Shown here piece after piece: positions 44,421 to 54,696 of a stretch of DNA of 64,000 nucleotides. Both the position numbers and the translations under genes were made by a program. The notes beneath the pieces are model-generated. The model saw only the letters and a list, made by a program, of their open reading frames with translations, ran no database searches and was not told the origin of the DNA. The DNA comes from Desulfovibrio sp. Marseille-P6017 (GTDB lineage: Bacteria; Bacillota_A; Clostridia; Peptostreptococcales; Peptostreptococcaceae), in NCBI GenBank assembly GCA_900604495.1, contig UWOR01000005.1:62001-126000 (forward strand). The letters are read 5' to 3'. Within the stretch, counting starts at the first letter, position 1. Each line of letters opens with the position of its first letter.

Positions 44421-47400
44421 TTACTTTAATTCATCTATTAAGTAGTTCATTAAGAAAGTAAATGATTCTACATCTATATCACTTGCATTTACATCATTAT
44501 AAATTACTTTTGCATCTACCAAAGCATCTTGTAAATTTTTCCACCTAATAGAATTATAATTAACATTTTCTATAGACTCTGCTTTTTCTATAGCTTTATT
44601 AAGAGCTATTTTATTTTCTCTAGCAACTAAGTTTTTAGATGATTCTAATATTCTATTGCACATAGAATCTATTTCTTCTTGTGTAGATTGATTTTCTTCT
44701 ATCATATTTCTAGCTTCATTAATTAAATTCTTATGACTTTCCATTACATCTTTATAATAATTTAACTCATTATATTCATTATTATTTTCTATAGCATCTA
44801 TAAGATCATTCCAATTTATTAATGAAACTAAATTATCATAAGCTTCTTTTAAAGTGTTATATAATTCATCTATCTCTACTTGATTATAACCATCATTTAA
44901 TGAATTTTCTACTACAGCTAATGTATCTTTTACTACCTTATAACTTTCTATTGTATAATTAGCCTCATTTATACTATTTACATTTTCAATTAATTCATCA
45001 AGGTTTACTCTATTTACTTCTACACTTTCTGAATTTGCAAAATGAAGCTTCGCATCTGCAAAGTTAGCATGGTCTGATCCATTCCCATTTTTTCCATCAG
45101 TTACTACAAGTTTTAATTCTTTAGCATCCTTAAGATTTATTTCAACATATTTTTGAGCATCTCTTGAGCTCATTAATCCACTATCGTATACTTTTTCATT
45201 ATCTAAGTAAATTTCAAATGTTACTGAACCAACACTTCCATACATTGTTCTATCTACTCCAACAAAACTAGTGAAATATCCATAATCATCATTAGTTAAA
45301 TCATATTTTATAGTAGATGTAGAATGAGTACCAATTCCTTTTTCATAAGAAACCTCTCTTCCACTTTCATCAGTAAGCCTTAAGGCATTTCCACTTACTG
45401 CCTTATCTTTTTTAATTGTATTCCAACCTATTTGAGCTGATGTCCAGTCTATATCACTTATATATGTAGTATCATTCATATCTACTACTTTTATATATCT
45501 AGTTTTTATAGTTGTATTTCCATCTGAATCTGTAACTGTGAAAGTTTGTTCGTATTTACCAGCTTTATTGAAGTTAACATTATCTTCTACTACTACTTTA
45601 TTAGTTAAGTCTCCATCTTCTGCATCAGTTGCACTGTATTCACTATCTAAGCTTACTTCTACACCAAGCTTTGTAGTTATCCCCTCACTAGCTATATCTA
45701 TCGTAGGTTTAGAATTTGTTATTAAGAATTTTGCATCTGCAAAGTTAGCGTGGTCTGATGTATTTCCATTACCACCATTATTAGCTACTAACTTTAACTC
45801 ACTAACTCCATCTAATTTTATTCTAGCTAGTTTAGCATTATCGCTCCATTTCATTAAACCACTATCGAATACTTTTTCTCCATCAGCAAATATTTGGAAT
45901 ATTACACTTGAGTTATTTTGTTGTGATATATTTCTATCAATACCTACAAGTGTTTCAAAGTATTCATATCCTTTACCTTCTACATTATAAATTATTGTAG
46001 AATTAGCATGTGTTCCTATTCCTTTTTCAAATTCTTTAGTTTGTCCATCAATACCAACTTTTATAGTTCCATTAGAACTTGATTTATCTTTTCTTACACT
46101 TTGCCAATCAGTTGTTGCAGATTGCCAATCTGTATTACTAGCATAAACTACATCACTATACACTACTATGTTTTTACTAACAGTCGTAGTATTATTATCA
46201 CTATCCGTTACTGTATATTCAATAATGTATCTTCCAGTTTTATTAGTTGTAAAGCCATTAGAATTAATATTTATAGCTTTTGTTAACTCTCCATCTTCAA
46301 TATCACTAGCAGTTACACCTTCTGTTAAATCATACTCTTGTCCTAATTTTACAATATCAGAAGTCTTAGATATATCTATACTTGGTTTCATATTGTTATT
46401 ACTTAATTTTGGATTAATTATTACACCATAGTCTGATGTATTTCCATTTCCACCATTATTAACTTGTATTTCTAATTTACTAATACCACTTACTGGTACA
46501 CTTATATAAACCATATTATCACTATACTTTAAGACTCTTGTAGTTGCTACTGTTTGTTCATCTGCTACAACTTTAAATGTTATACTTGAATTATCTTGTG
46601 CTGCTATTGTTCCGTCAACACCTACAAGTGCTTCAAATGTATCATAATTTTTTCCTTCTAAATTATAAACAACCTTACCATTTGCATGTATTCCTATCCC
46701 TTTATCAAATGCTTTTATTTCTCCATTTACTCTACCTTTTAGATTGCTATTTCTTCTTGGTGTTCCATGCTGAGTTTCTACACTTTCCCAATCACTATCA
46801 GATAAATAATCAAATGAGCTTACTACTTCTATATCAACAGTTTTAGAAAGTTCTACTTCATTATCTACTAAAGTATACTTAACTTGATAATTACCTTTTT
46901 TACTTGTATTAACATTACTTTCTATTATTATATTAGAGCTTATATCCTCACCCTTATAATTTAATGCCTTTGCAAAATCTTCTGCATTAAATTGGCTATT
47001 TAAGCTAACCATCATATTATCTTGTTGTACACTTAATATTGGTGAAAATGCTTTTACACTTACACCTTTTGCTGTTGATAAATCTTTTGCATATGCAACT
47101 ACTTCATATATTGTATTTTCATTTACATCAACACTTTTAACTACAAAGTTATTACCTCTTGTAAATCCTATAACTTCATTGTCTTTTAAAATTTCATATC
47201 CTAGTAAATCATCACTATTTTCACTATCTATAGTAAATGATAAAGTATTAGTTGCATTTTCTTCATTTAATTTAGAACTTACTTCTATTTTTAAATTTTC
47301 ATCGAATCCATTTCCTTTATAGTCATAAGCACCGCCATGTAAATACTCTATCTTTTTATCAAGTTTTGGTAAATTGGCTACAACTTCTCTCATTTGATCT

Positions 47401-50400
47401 GTAACTGTTATATAATTCCAACCCTCAAAGAAATCAAGTAAATTTACATTTAATGCTAATGAATATGCCACAGCTAATCTTTGTTGGTCTGAACCTTTTA
47501 CCGAAGATATTTGTGAAGTATTATGTCTTACATATGTAGACATTTTTGCATAAGCATCATATCCATAAGCTATATTTATTTGAGATAATACATCTAGTCT
47601 TTCAAAATAATGCATAGCAAACTCTTGTCCATTAAATCTCTTCATAATTTCATTCCAGTTAGCTCTATCTCCACCTAAACCTTTAATCCTTCTAAATTCT
47701 TGTGCATAAAGGTTATTAGTTACTTCTCCATCGACAACATATTTTGTATTGAATATATGTCCAAACTCATGAGTATAACACCAGTTGTCATTATCTCTAT
47801 GAGTTATAGGTAATACTATTTGCTTAAAGAATCCACCGTTTCTTTCTATATTACTTGAACCTAGATAACCAGTGTATCCATGGTCTGCAAATCCTAATGG
47901 TACATTTTGGAATACCCTAGCTATAAATTTATTAGGGAAGTAACTATCTTTTTCTTCTTTTGCATCTTTTTCAAAGCCTTGGAATGTTTGGAACATATCA
48001 TACATTTCTTCCCATTCATTCATAGTATCTTCTACTGTTAAATTAGTTTTTTCCATTGTTTTTAGAGCTTCTACAGCACCTGCTGCACTAGTTGTTATTA
48101 TACAGTTTTCAGATACTAACTCTACTATATTAAATACTTTACCTTCTGGGTTTCCATTTGTAAATGCATTATCATTATATTCAACCTTTTGTGCGTATTC
48201 TTTTACTTCATTTGCAAATTCATTTGCATCTGTTTTTCCATGAATGTATGTAGGGAACTTATTTCCACCTTCAATTCTTAACTTTGGAGCAAAAGCTTGG
48301 TCTTTTGGTAATGCATCGTTTACTATATATACTGCACTAGGATTTATTCCAGATGGTGCTTTTATTACATTTTTACCTGGTTGTAGATTTGCCCATCTTC
48401 TCCAGTCTCCTTGACCTTTACCAGATTGACCAAAGCATATTCTAGGCATTACTCCATTTTCATCAGCTTCAACATAAACTGTAATTTCTTCACCTTGTGT
48501 TACATATAGTCCTGTTGATTGGAATGAAGAGTATGCGGCACCATTAATACTTCTTATGCCAATTTCTTGAGTATATTTTCCTCTTTGTTCTGCTGTTATA
48601 ATAGTCACATTTTCAAATTTATCTGGATTATTTACTAAATCTTTAGCTAATTCTATATCATTTGAATATAATTCTTTTAGTGGATGCGTTGATAACTCTT
48701 CTTCTAATTTGTTTATAGCTTCAACTGAATTAAACTCTTCACTTAGCTGATTATATAAACCATTTGTAAATAATTTTTCCATTTTTTCTGATATTTCATC
48801 TTGCTTGTATAAACTAATTTCTGCTGCACAAGCCCAATTTTCATATCCTTTTTTTAATACAAATTTAACTCTTTTAAACTCAGTTGGATTAAATCTTATT
48901 TCTACTGAATCTTGAGTAACACTAGATGATCCTGCAGACACTTTTTCAAAATTATCTCCTTTAGTAGTTCTAGAAGCATAAACTTCAAACTCTTGTGCAA
49001 ATCCTCTATTTGAACCTCTAGGGGCTGTATAAACTATTCTATTTAATGTTGTAAGTTCATCTAACTCCATTACAACTTCATTCGTAAATGTATCTGTGTT
49101 TTGTTTTCCTGAATGCCACTTAGTATTAAAATCTCCATCAATAGCTTTTGATATTACTTCACTTGCATAGTGACCGCCATTAGCAGTTATTGATTTTATT
49201 TTGGTTATATCTAATTTGTAAACCTCATCATAACCTGAAAGTAATTTGCTATTTATATCTAAAAATTTAGATACTTTTGCATCAGTGTATTGAACATTGC
49301 TATTATCAACAAGTAATCTAGCATTGCTTAAATCTTCTTTATAATCTTCATAGAATGGATGTGACTTAGCTTCTTCCTCTAATGCATTTATTTTATCTAC
49401 TGTATTAAATTCTTCACTAACTTTACTCATACTATTATCTGTAAAAAGTCTTCCCATTTTATCCTTAAGTTTATCTTCTTTATATAAAGCAAATTCAGAT
49501 GCTAATGCCCAGTTTTCATAACATTGTTTATATACAAATTTAACTCTTCTTGCCTCAGTTGGATTAAACTTTATTTCTAAAGAATCTTTTGTTATACTAC
49601 TACTTCCTGAAGTTACTTTTTCAAATGTATCTCCCTCAGTTGTTTTTGAAGTATATATATCAAATGAATTAGCAAATCCTCTGCTGTTTAAACTTGTATA
49701 TACTACCCTATCTAAAGTTTCAAGTTTATCTAAGCTTATAATAACTTCATTTATAAAGCTTGAGCTGTTTTGTTTTCCTGAGTGCCAAGAAGTATTTATA
49801 TCTCCATCAATTGCTTTTTCTATATTACTACTTCCATAATGGCTACCATTAGTACTTATAGAAGAAGGATTTATTTTAAATAATTTATTGTATTCTAATA
49901 AAGCTTCATCGTTAAACGATTTAAATTTGTTTATTACGGCATCTTTATATTCTACATTATTTCCTTCTAGTATTAATCTTGCATTATTTATATATGTTTT
50001 AAATTCTTCATAAAGCGGATGATTTTTGACTTTATTTTCAAAATCAGATAATTTATCTAATGTATTAAATTCTTCACTTATTTCATTCATATTTTCATTT
50101 GTAAATATAGAGTTTAACTTATCAATTGATTTATCTTCTCTATAGAAATAAAACTCTGATGCACTTGCCCATCCTTGATTTGCTTCTTTGAATACAAACT
50201 TAACTTTCTTAGCTGTTATAGTATCAAACTTAAATTCCATCATATTGCCAGTTGATGAATGTGCTCCTGTAGAAACTAATTCAAAATCTGAATCTTCTCC
50301 TGTTGTTGAAGCATATATTTCAAATTGAGTTGGGAATCCTTTCCCTTTCGCTCCATCTTGTCTTGTTGCATAAGCAATTCTATCAATTGATTCTATTTCA

Positions 50401-50753
50401 TTAAATTCTACAACAACTTCATTTTGGAAAGTTGAGCTGTTTGACTTTCCTGTTTCCCAGTGAGTTGAAAGATTTCCATCTATAGCTTTATCTATAGAAC
50501 TTGATCCATATTGACCACCATTGTTAGATATTGATTTGATTTCTTCTCTTAGAATTTTAAACTCTGAATTGTAACCCTCAAAATTAGTGTATTCACTTAA
50601 ATTAAAGGCCGATATTTTTGCTTCACTTACTACTTTTTCTTCTACTGCTTGAACTTTTTCTTTTACCACTTCATTAGCATATACATTTAATGCTGGAGAG
50701 GCATTGCTTACTACAATTGATGCTACTAGTATTGCTGATATTTTTTTCTTCAT
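44421..50753 (-). CDS. Secreted M60-like (enhancin-type) metalloprotease with F5/8 C and NPCBM repeats
   Basis: 2110 residues. Signal peptide 1-27 (cleavage near VYAN). Three F5/8 type C (discoidin) modules at about 70-205, 293-425 and 510-650, each with xNGGxYGSSxIxKAIDGxxxT. M60 peptidase region at about 720-1130 with zinc motif HEFGH (995-999) and downstream Glu near 1010-1019. Ig-like domains alternate with three NPCBM-type carbohydrate-binding modules (about 1320-1800, each with YEKGIGTHANSTIIY-like text). A helical FIVAR-like tail follows. No LPxTG sorting motif, so it is probably secreted. M60 proteins of gut bacteria cleave mucins. A c-di-GMP-I OFF riboswitch precedes it. Confidence 0.9.
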   Translation of the reverse strand: MKKKISAILVASIVVSNASPALNVYANEVVKEKVQAVEEKVVSEAKISAFNLSEYTNFEGYNSEFKILREEIKSISNNGGQYGSSSIDKAIDGNLSTHWETGKSNSSTFQNEVVVEFNEIESIDRIAYATRQDGAKGKGFPTQFEIYASTTGEDSDFELVSTGAHSSTGNMMEFKFDTITAKKVKFVFKEANQGWASASEFYFYREDKSIDKLNSIFTNENMNEISEEFNTLDKLSDFENKVKNHPLYEEFKTYINNARLILEGNNVEYKDAVINKFKSFNDEALLEYNKLFKINPSSISTNGSHYGSSNIEKAIDGDINTSWHSGKQNSSSFINEVIISLDKLETLDRVVYTSLNSRGFANSFDIYTSKTTEGDTFEKVTSGSSSITKDSLEIKFNPTEARRVKFVYKQCYENWALASEFALYKEDKLKDKMGRLFTDNSMSKVSEEFNTVDKINALEEEAKSHPFYEDYKEDLSNARLLVDNSNVQYTDAKVSKFLDINSKLLSGYDEVYKLDITKIKSITANGGHYASEVISKAIDGDFNTKWHSGKQNTDTFTNEVVMELDELTTLNRIVYTAPRGSNRGFAQEFEVYASRTTKGDNFEKVSAGSSSVTQDSVEIRFNPTEFKRVKFVLKKGYENWACAAEISLYKQDEISEKMEKLFTNGLYNQLSEEFNSVEAINKLEEELSTHPLKELYSNDIELAKDLVNNPDKFENVTIITAEQRGKYTQEIGIRSINGAAYSSFQSTGLYVTQGEEITVYVEADENGVMPRICFGQSGKGQGDWRRWANLQPGKNVIKAPSGINPSAVYIVNDALPKDQAFAPKLRIEGGNKFPTYIHGKTDANEFANEVKEYAQKVEYNDNAFTNGNPEGKVFNIVELVSENCIITTSAAGAVEALKTMEKTNLTVEDTMNEWEEMYDMFQTFQGFEKDAKEEKDSYFPNKFIARVFQNVPLGFADHGYTGYLGSSNIERNGGFFKQIVLPITHRDNDNWCYTHEFGHIFNTKYVVDGEVTNNLYAQEFRRIKGLGGDRANWNEIMKRFNGQEFAMHYFERLDVLSQINIAYGYDAYAKMSTYVRHNTSQISSVKGSDQQRLAVAYSLALNVNLLDFFEGWNYITVTDQMREVVANLPKLDKKIEYLHGGAYDYKGNGFDENLKIEVSSKLNEENATNTLSFTIDSENSDDLLGYEILKDNEVIGFTRGNNFVVKSVDVNENTIYEVVAYAKDLSTAKGVSVKAFSPILSVQQDNMMVSLNSQFNAEDFAKALNYKGEDISSNIIIESNVNTSKKGNYQVKYTLVDNEVELSKTVDIEVVSSFDYLSDSDWESVETQHGTPRRNSNLKGRVNGEIKAFDKGIGIHANGKVVYNLEGKNYDTFEALVGVDGTIAAQDNSSITFKVVADEQTVATTRVLKYSDNMVYISVPVSGISKLEIQVNNGGNGNTSDYGVIINPKLSNNNMKPSIDISKTSDIVKLGQEYDLTEGVTASDIEDGELTKAININSNGFTTNKTGRYIIEYTVTDSDNNTTTVSKNIVVYSDVVYASNTDWQSATTDWQSVRKDKSSSNGTIKVGIDGQTKEFEKGIGTHANSTIIYNVEGKGYEYFETLVGIDRNISQQNNSSVIFQIFADGEKVFDSGLMKWSDNAKLARIKLDGVSELKLVANNGGNGNTSDHANFADAKFLITNSKPTIDIASEGITTKLGVEVSLDSEYSATDAEDGDLTNKVVVEDNVNFNKAGKYEQTFTVTDSDGNTTIKTRYIKVVDMNDTTYISDIDWTSAQIGWNTIKKDKAVSGNALRLTDESGREVSYEKGIGTHSTSTIKYDLTNDDYGYFTSFVGVDRTMYGSVGSVTFEIYLDNEKVYDSGLMSSRDAQKYVEINLKDAKELKLVVTDGKNGNGSDHANFADAKLHFANSESVEVNRVNLDELIENVNSINEANYTIESYKVVKDTLAVVENSLNDGYNQVEIDELYNTLKEAYDNLVSLINWNDLIDAIENNNEYNELNYYKDVMESHKNLINEARNMIEENQSTQEEIDSMCNRILESSKNLVARENKIALNKAIEKAESIENVNYNSIRWKNLQDALVDAKVIYNDVNASDIDVESFTFLMNYLIDELK

Positions 50754-50847
50754 AATATTTCCCTCGACTATTATTCTAGTTTTATATTTCTTGTAACTAA
50801 GGGTTGTACTACCAAGCCTAAAAATTTAATTCTATTATTATTTTTAA

Positions 50848-50875
50848 TAAAAAAACTACCCTCAAAAAGGATAGT
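50848..50875 (-). terminator. c-di-GMP riboswitch terminator
   Basis: Minus strand AACTATCC / GGGTAGTT (50854-50875) followed by TTTTTTATT. The AGUUGCC strand of the aptamer P1 helix can pair with GGCAACU (50873-50879) at the foot of this hairpin, giving the alternative antiterminator. Confidence 0.82.
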
Positions 50876-50959
50876 TGCCATCAAAAGTAAACATCATAAA
50901 ATTATCTTTTACCATAAGTGAGCATAAGATTTTTATACGAACAAAGAATTTGTATTCTT

Positions 50960-51037
50960 CGGCAACTGGCTGGCATAGTTAATAATTAACCTTAGCCCCT
51001 TTAGCTTTGCGTCTCTAGATTTCTCTAGATTTGCCTA
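50960..51037 (-). promoter_or_regulatory. Cyclic di-GMP-I (GEMM) riboswitch, OFF type
   Basis: The minus strand reads AGGCAAA, a TCTAGA-GAAA-TCTAGA tetraloop helix, GACGCAAAGC, GGGGCTAAGG, ATGCCAGCC and AGTTGCCG. These are the conserved blocks of the GEMM-I aptamer in order, with P1 GGCAA / TTGCC. A terminator follows, so ligand binding should stop transcription of the metalloprotease gene. Confidence 0.92.
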
Positions 51038-51223
51038 TGAAATTTTAATTTATTCTACCATATTTTTACAGTAATCACAATGTTATTTTTATAATCTATA
51101 TATTTTAATTATATTAATCTCATTTTAAATAAATATGTATATACACTAAAAAAGGTCTATCTACTTGATAGACTTTAGTTATATTTTAAATTTAATTAAA
51201 GTTATATATATTTTTTAGTCACT

Positions 51224-51769
<546 letters not shown>

Positions 51770-51878
51770 TCATATAAATTAGAAATATATTTAATTTAAA
51801 AGTGGTTTTTTCTTGTGAATATATACTACTTTAATTATTATCTATGATTTTCTATTTTTAATAGTTAGTTTTTAAATA

Positions 51879-51925
51879 AAAGACTATATATAGATTTATA
51901 AAAAATAAATCTATATATAGTCTTT
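51879..51925. terminator. Perfect 21-bp inverted repeat, probable terminator of the RNase HI remnant
   Basis: AAAGACTATATATAGATTTAT is repeated exactly in inverse at 51905-51925 with a 5-base loop. On the minus strand TTTTATTTAAAAA follows. It lies after the 3' end of the RNase HI pseudogene. Confidence 0.6.
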
Positions 51926-51955
51926 AGCGTAATAAAGCTTTAATATTAATTATAT

Positions 51956-52408
51956 TTATTTTAGCATTTTATCCATGTATTTATTACATAGTTCATCTGC
52001 TTTATTGTTTACTATGCAGCTGGAGTGACCTTTTACCTTTATAAATTTTATATCTTTAAATTGATTTTTTAAATTATCTAGTTCAATCCATAATTCTTTA
52101 TTTTTAACAGGTTCTTTATTTGATGATATCCAATTATTTCTTTTCCATCCATAAATCCAAGATGTTATTCCATTTAATACATAGGAACTATCTACATATA
52201 CCTCTACTGGTATATTCTTTTTCTTTACTGCTTTTAAACTTTCTATACATCCCATTAGTTCCATTATATTATTTGTAGTTTCTTTACTTCCTCCACTTAT
52301 TTCTTTTGTATGTTCTCCATATATTAGGTACGCTCCTCATGCACCTATGTTTGATTTTTTACCATTGCCTCGGCATCCGCCATCTGTGTATATTTGTATT
52401 TTTTTCAT
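51956..52408 (-). pseudogene. rnhA: RNase HI with an in-frame TGA stop at codon 24
   Basis: From ATG 52408 the frame reads KKIQIYTDGGCRGNG and then NIGA-stop-GAYLIYGEH, continuing without a shift through NNIMELMGCIESL, VYVDSSYVLNGI and VKGHSSCIVNNKADELC to 51956. All catalytic acids of E. coli-type RNase HI (Asp in YTDGG, Glu in MELM, Asp in YVDSSYV, Asp near the end) are present. Only codon 24 (52337-52339) is TGA, where relatives commonly have TGG (Trp) or another residue. It is a recent single-base inactivation, or recoded. A different, intact RNase H (3190-3789) may compensate. Confidence 0.85.
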
Positions 52409-52631
52409 TTTATAATTATACCTTACTATTTGTTAGTAATTTTTTATTAATTCTAGATATTAATTATATCAAAGGTTGTTAAATTCATCAATTAAGATGC
52501 TTTTATTAAAAGTTTCTTTTTTTATTTATTATTAAATTAATATAAATATTTTTATTTTATATGTATAATATTTGTATTTATGTTAATGATTTAAATATAA
52601 CAATATCTTTTGTATTTTTTATAATTCTCCA

Positions 52632-52668
52632 CTAAAAAAGACAGGAATCGGAACCTGTCTTTTTTAAT
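52632..52668. terminator. Intrinsic terminator of the sigma/anti-sigma operon
   Basis: AAAAAAGACAGG / CCTGTCTTTTTT with short loop, overlapping the stop codon of the last operon gene. Confidence 0.88.
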
Positions 52669-53461
52669 TTAATATTTCTTCCTTTTTCAAATCTTGTTCT
52701 TTATAATACTTCTGTAAATCTTCGTAACTTTTTAATACACGATTTTCTAAATCCTCTTCATATATATCTTTATATAAAAACTTTTCTACACTTATATAGC
52801 TATCATCTGAACTTAATTCTCCATTTTCATTTCTCGGCTTTTGTAAAGTAAAATCAATAGAATAAAATGATACACTTTGCTTATCAAGCATAGATTTTAT
52901 ATCAAGTAAAATTTCACTAGCTTTTTTAAAACTAACATCTTCATCTTGAATATAAAGAACAATATGACCTGCCTTTTTACCTAATTCATATAAATTATAA
53001 TCCTTATCTAACTCTAACTTATTTCTATCTAACATATCTTCACTCAATTCACCAAAATAAATATCACTTTTATATGTAAATTCCTTACTTTCAATAACAT
53101 TATTTACTTTATCATTATAAATTTTATCTATTCTTGTTAAAGTATTAAACTTACCAAGTACATCACTTTCATAAGTATCCCCTATTATTTTTCCAAGAGG
53201 TGATATGGTAAGTGAAAAATGTGTATCTTTACTTATAGGAGACTTTACTTGAACATAATAATCACCTGTTTTAAAACTATAAGAAGCATTTGATAAATTT
53301 AATTTCATATTTTGATAATTTTTAGCTATATATTCTTTGGACACATTATTTGCTACTGTCTTAGATATAGGATTTCCTAATAAACCATTTGCAAAGTACA
53401 GTATAACTATTATTAATAAAAAAGCTAATCCCCCTGATAAAATTTTTATAAATTTTTTCAT
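52664..53461 (-). CDS. YfjL-like membrane-anchored protein, third gene of ECF sigma operon
   Basis: 265 residues. Residues 7-27 form one membrane helix or signal anchor. The external part starts NPISKTVANNVSKEYIAKNYQNMKLNLSNASYSFKTGDYYVQVKSPISKDTHFSLTISP-like text, which resembles the N-terminal domain of YfjL-type proteins of Firmicutes (function unknown). The start is the ATG at 53461, overlapping the stop of the anti-sigma gene as TAATG, with AAAGGAGAAAA upstream, so translation is coupled. It is probably the target or sensor part of the sigma / anti-sigma system, but no activity can be assigned. Confidence 0.72.
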   Translation of the reverse strand: MKKFIKILSGGLAFLLIIVILYFANGLLGNPISKTVANNVSKEYIAKNYQNMKLNLSNASYSFKTGDYYVQVKSPISKDTHFSLTISPLGKIIGDTYESDVLGKFNTLTRIDKIYNDKVNNVIESKEFTYKSDIYFGELSEDMLDRNKLELDKDYNLYELGKKAGHIVLYIQDEDVSFKKASEILLDIKSMLDKQSVSFYSIDFTLQKPRNENGELSSDDSYISVEKFLYKDIYEEDLENRVLKSYEDLQKYYKEQDLKKEEILN

Positions 53462-54000
53462 TATTTTTTCTCCTTTTTTAACGCAATATAAAGTAAAAAT
53501 CCAATTAAAATCCCAATAGCACAAAGTCCGGTATATATTATAGCCCACAATATAGGAGCTGTTATATATGATAACAATTGAGATTTATCAAATATGCCAC
53601 CTATTATATATTTAATTAAATTATATACATATGTAAAAGCAAACATGGTTACTAAGGTAATGTATGATTTTTTTCTAAGAGCAAAGTATGATAAAGCTCC
53701 TATGGTAGGCATAATTAGTATATTGTAAAACATATTTTCACTTTCAGTAATTGCTATACCTATAAATGAGCCTAGTATAACTAATATAACTGATACCAGT
53801 ATAAGTTGTTTTTTTATTTTAGATATAATTTTTTTATCATCTATATTATGATTTTTGGTATTAGTTTCATTAAATAAACTTCTACACTGACTACATTTAT
53901 CTATATGCTTAATTACTGCATTTTGACTATCTTCACTAGCTACTTTATCCTTCACTAATGGAATTAGATCCATACAAATATCGCATGATATTTTATTCAT
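53461..54000 (-). CDS. Zinc-finger anti-sigma factor, membrane protein
   Basis: 179 residues. The N-terminus CDICMDLIPLVKDKVASED...HIDKCSQCRSLF has the H-x3-C-x2-C anti-sigma zinc (ZAS) motif. Residues 68-175 contain about four membrane helices. It would hold the ECF sigma factor at the membrane. The gene overlaps the sigma gene by 8 bases and the downstream gene by 1 base, the usual tight coupling. The ATG 54000 lies in GTATATGAAT with GAAGGAGTAG upstream. Confidence 0.83.
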   Translation of the reverse strand: MNKISCDICMDLIPLVKDKVASEDSQNAVIKHIDKCSQCRSLFNETNTKNHNIDDKKIISKIKKQLILVSVILVILGSFIGIAITESENMFYNILIMPTIGALSYFALRKKSYITLVTMFAFTYVYNLIKYIIGGIFDKSQLLSYITAPILWAIIYTGLCAIGILIGFLLYIALKKEKK

Positions 54001-54491
54001 ATACTACTCCTTCCTTCATCAAAGTATCTTTAATTTTCTTTTTAGTTCTATAATCTATTACTCTTGCAGAGCCTTCAGATATATTGTACTTTTTTCCTAT
54101 TTCAAAATATGAGTATCCCTCAATTCTCATAAAAATAATATCTTTTGTTCTAGATGATTCATTATCAAGTAATGTATTTATTTTACTTGCAAGTTCCTTT
54201 TTTATTAAAGAACCATCTAAATCATTTTCACTTAAAAGGTAGTTATAAGCTAAGTCATCTATAGAAATAGTTGGCTTTTGTTTGCGTAAATACTCGTACC
54301 ATTTATTTCTTGCAATTGAAAAAAGCCATGTTTTAATACTACATTCTCCTTTAAATTTATATAATGACTTTAATGCACCTAGAAAAGTTTCAGACACTAA
54401 ATCTTCTGAAAGTGAGGTATCATATGTTAAGGTTACAAGATATTTAAATACATCTTGCTTATATTCTTCGTATATTTTTTTTTAGTAACAT
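53993..54491 (-). pseudogene. ECF sigma factor with a frameshift in an A9 run at codons 3-6
   Basis: A good start (ATG 54491, GAAAGGAGATTT upstream) leads into an A9 run and then a stop after ten codons. Removing one A gives MLLKKIYEEYKQDVFKYLVTLTYDTSLSEDLVSETFLGALKSL-like text, that is, the complete sigma region 2. Region 4 (RIEGYSYFEIGKKYNISEGSARVIDYRTKKKI) follows in the long frame. As read, only a shortened protein from an internal start could be made, lacking half of region 2. The run could be a sequencing error, a phase-variable tract or a transcriptional slippage site. The adjoining anti-sigma gene confirms the identity. Confidence 0.8.
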
Positions 54492-54642
54492 AAATCTCCT
54501 TTCATGATATTAGTGATAAAAAAACTCATTTCGTTACACTTTTTATAAATAAATTTATTATTTTTATTTTATATACACATTTAAATTCTAAGCTATCTAT
54601 CATTATCATAAAAGACATTATTGTTAAATCTTGATTAAAATT

Positions 54643-54676
54643 AAAAATAGCCCTTATTTATTAGGGCTATTTTTTG
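54643..54676. terminator. Intrinsic terminator
   Basis: AAAAATAGCCCT / AGGGCTATTTTTT stem between the sigma operon promoter region and a short ORF. On the minus strand it would end the transcript of the 42-residue ORF at 54697. Confidence 0.85.
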
Positions 54677-54696
54677 TTAATATAATTCTATCTACT

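Noticed and set aside
44421..50753. Several long open frames on the plus strand inside the metalloprotease gene
   Set aside because: They are antisense shadows of a repetitive coding region without ribosome binding sites; the minus-strand protein has clear domains.
52337..52339. Selenocysteine reading of the TGA in the RNase HI gene
   Set aside because: The residue is not catalytic in RNase HI and no SECIS-like hairpin was seen directly downstream; a nonsense mutation is simpler.
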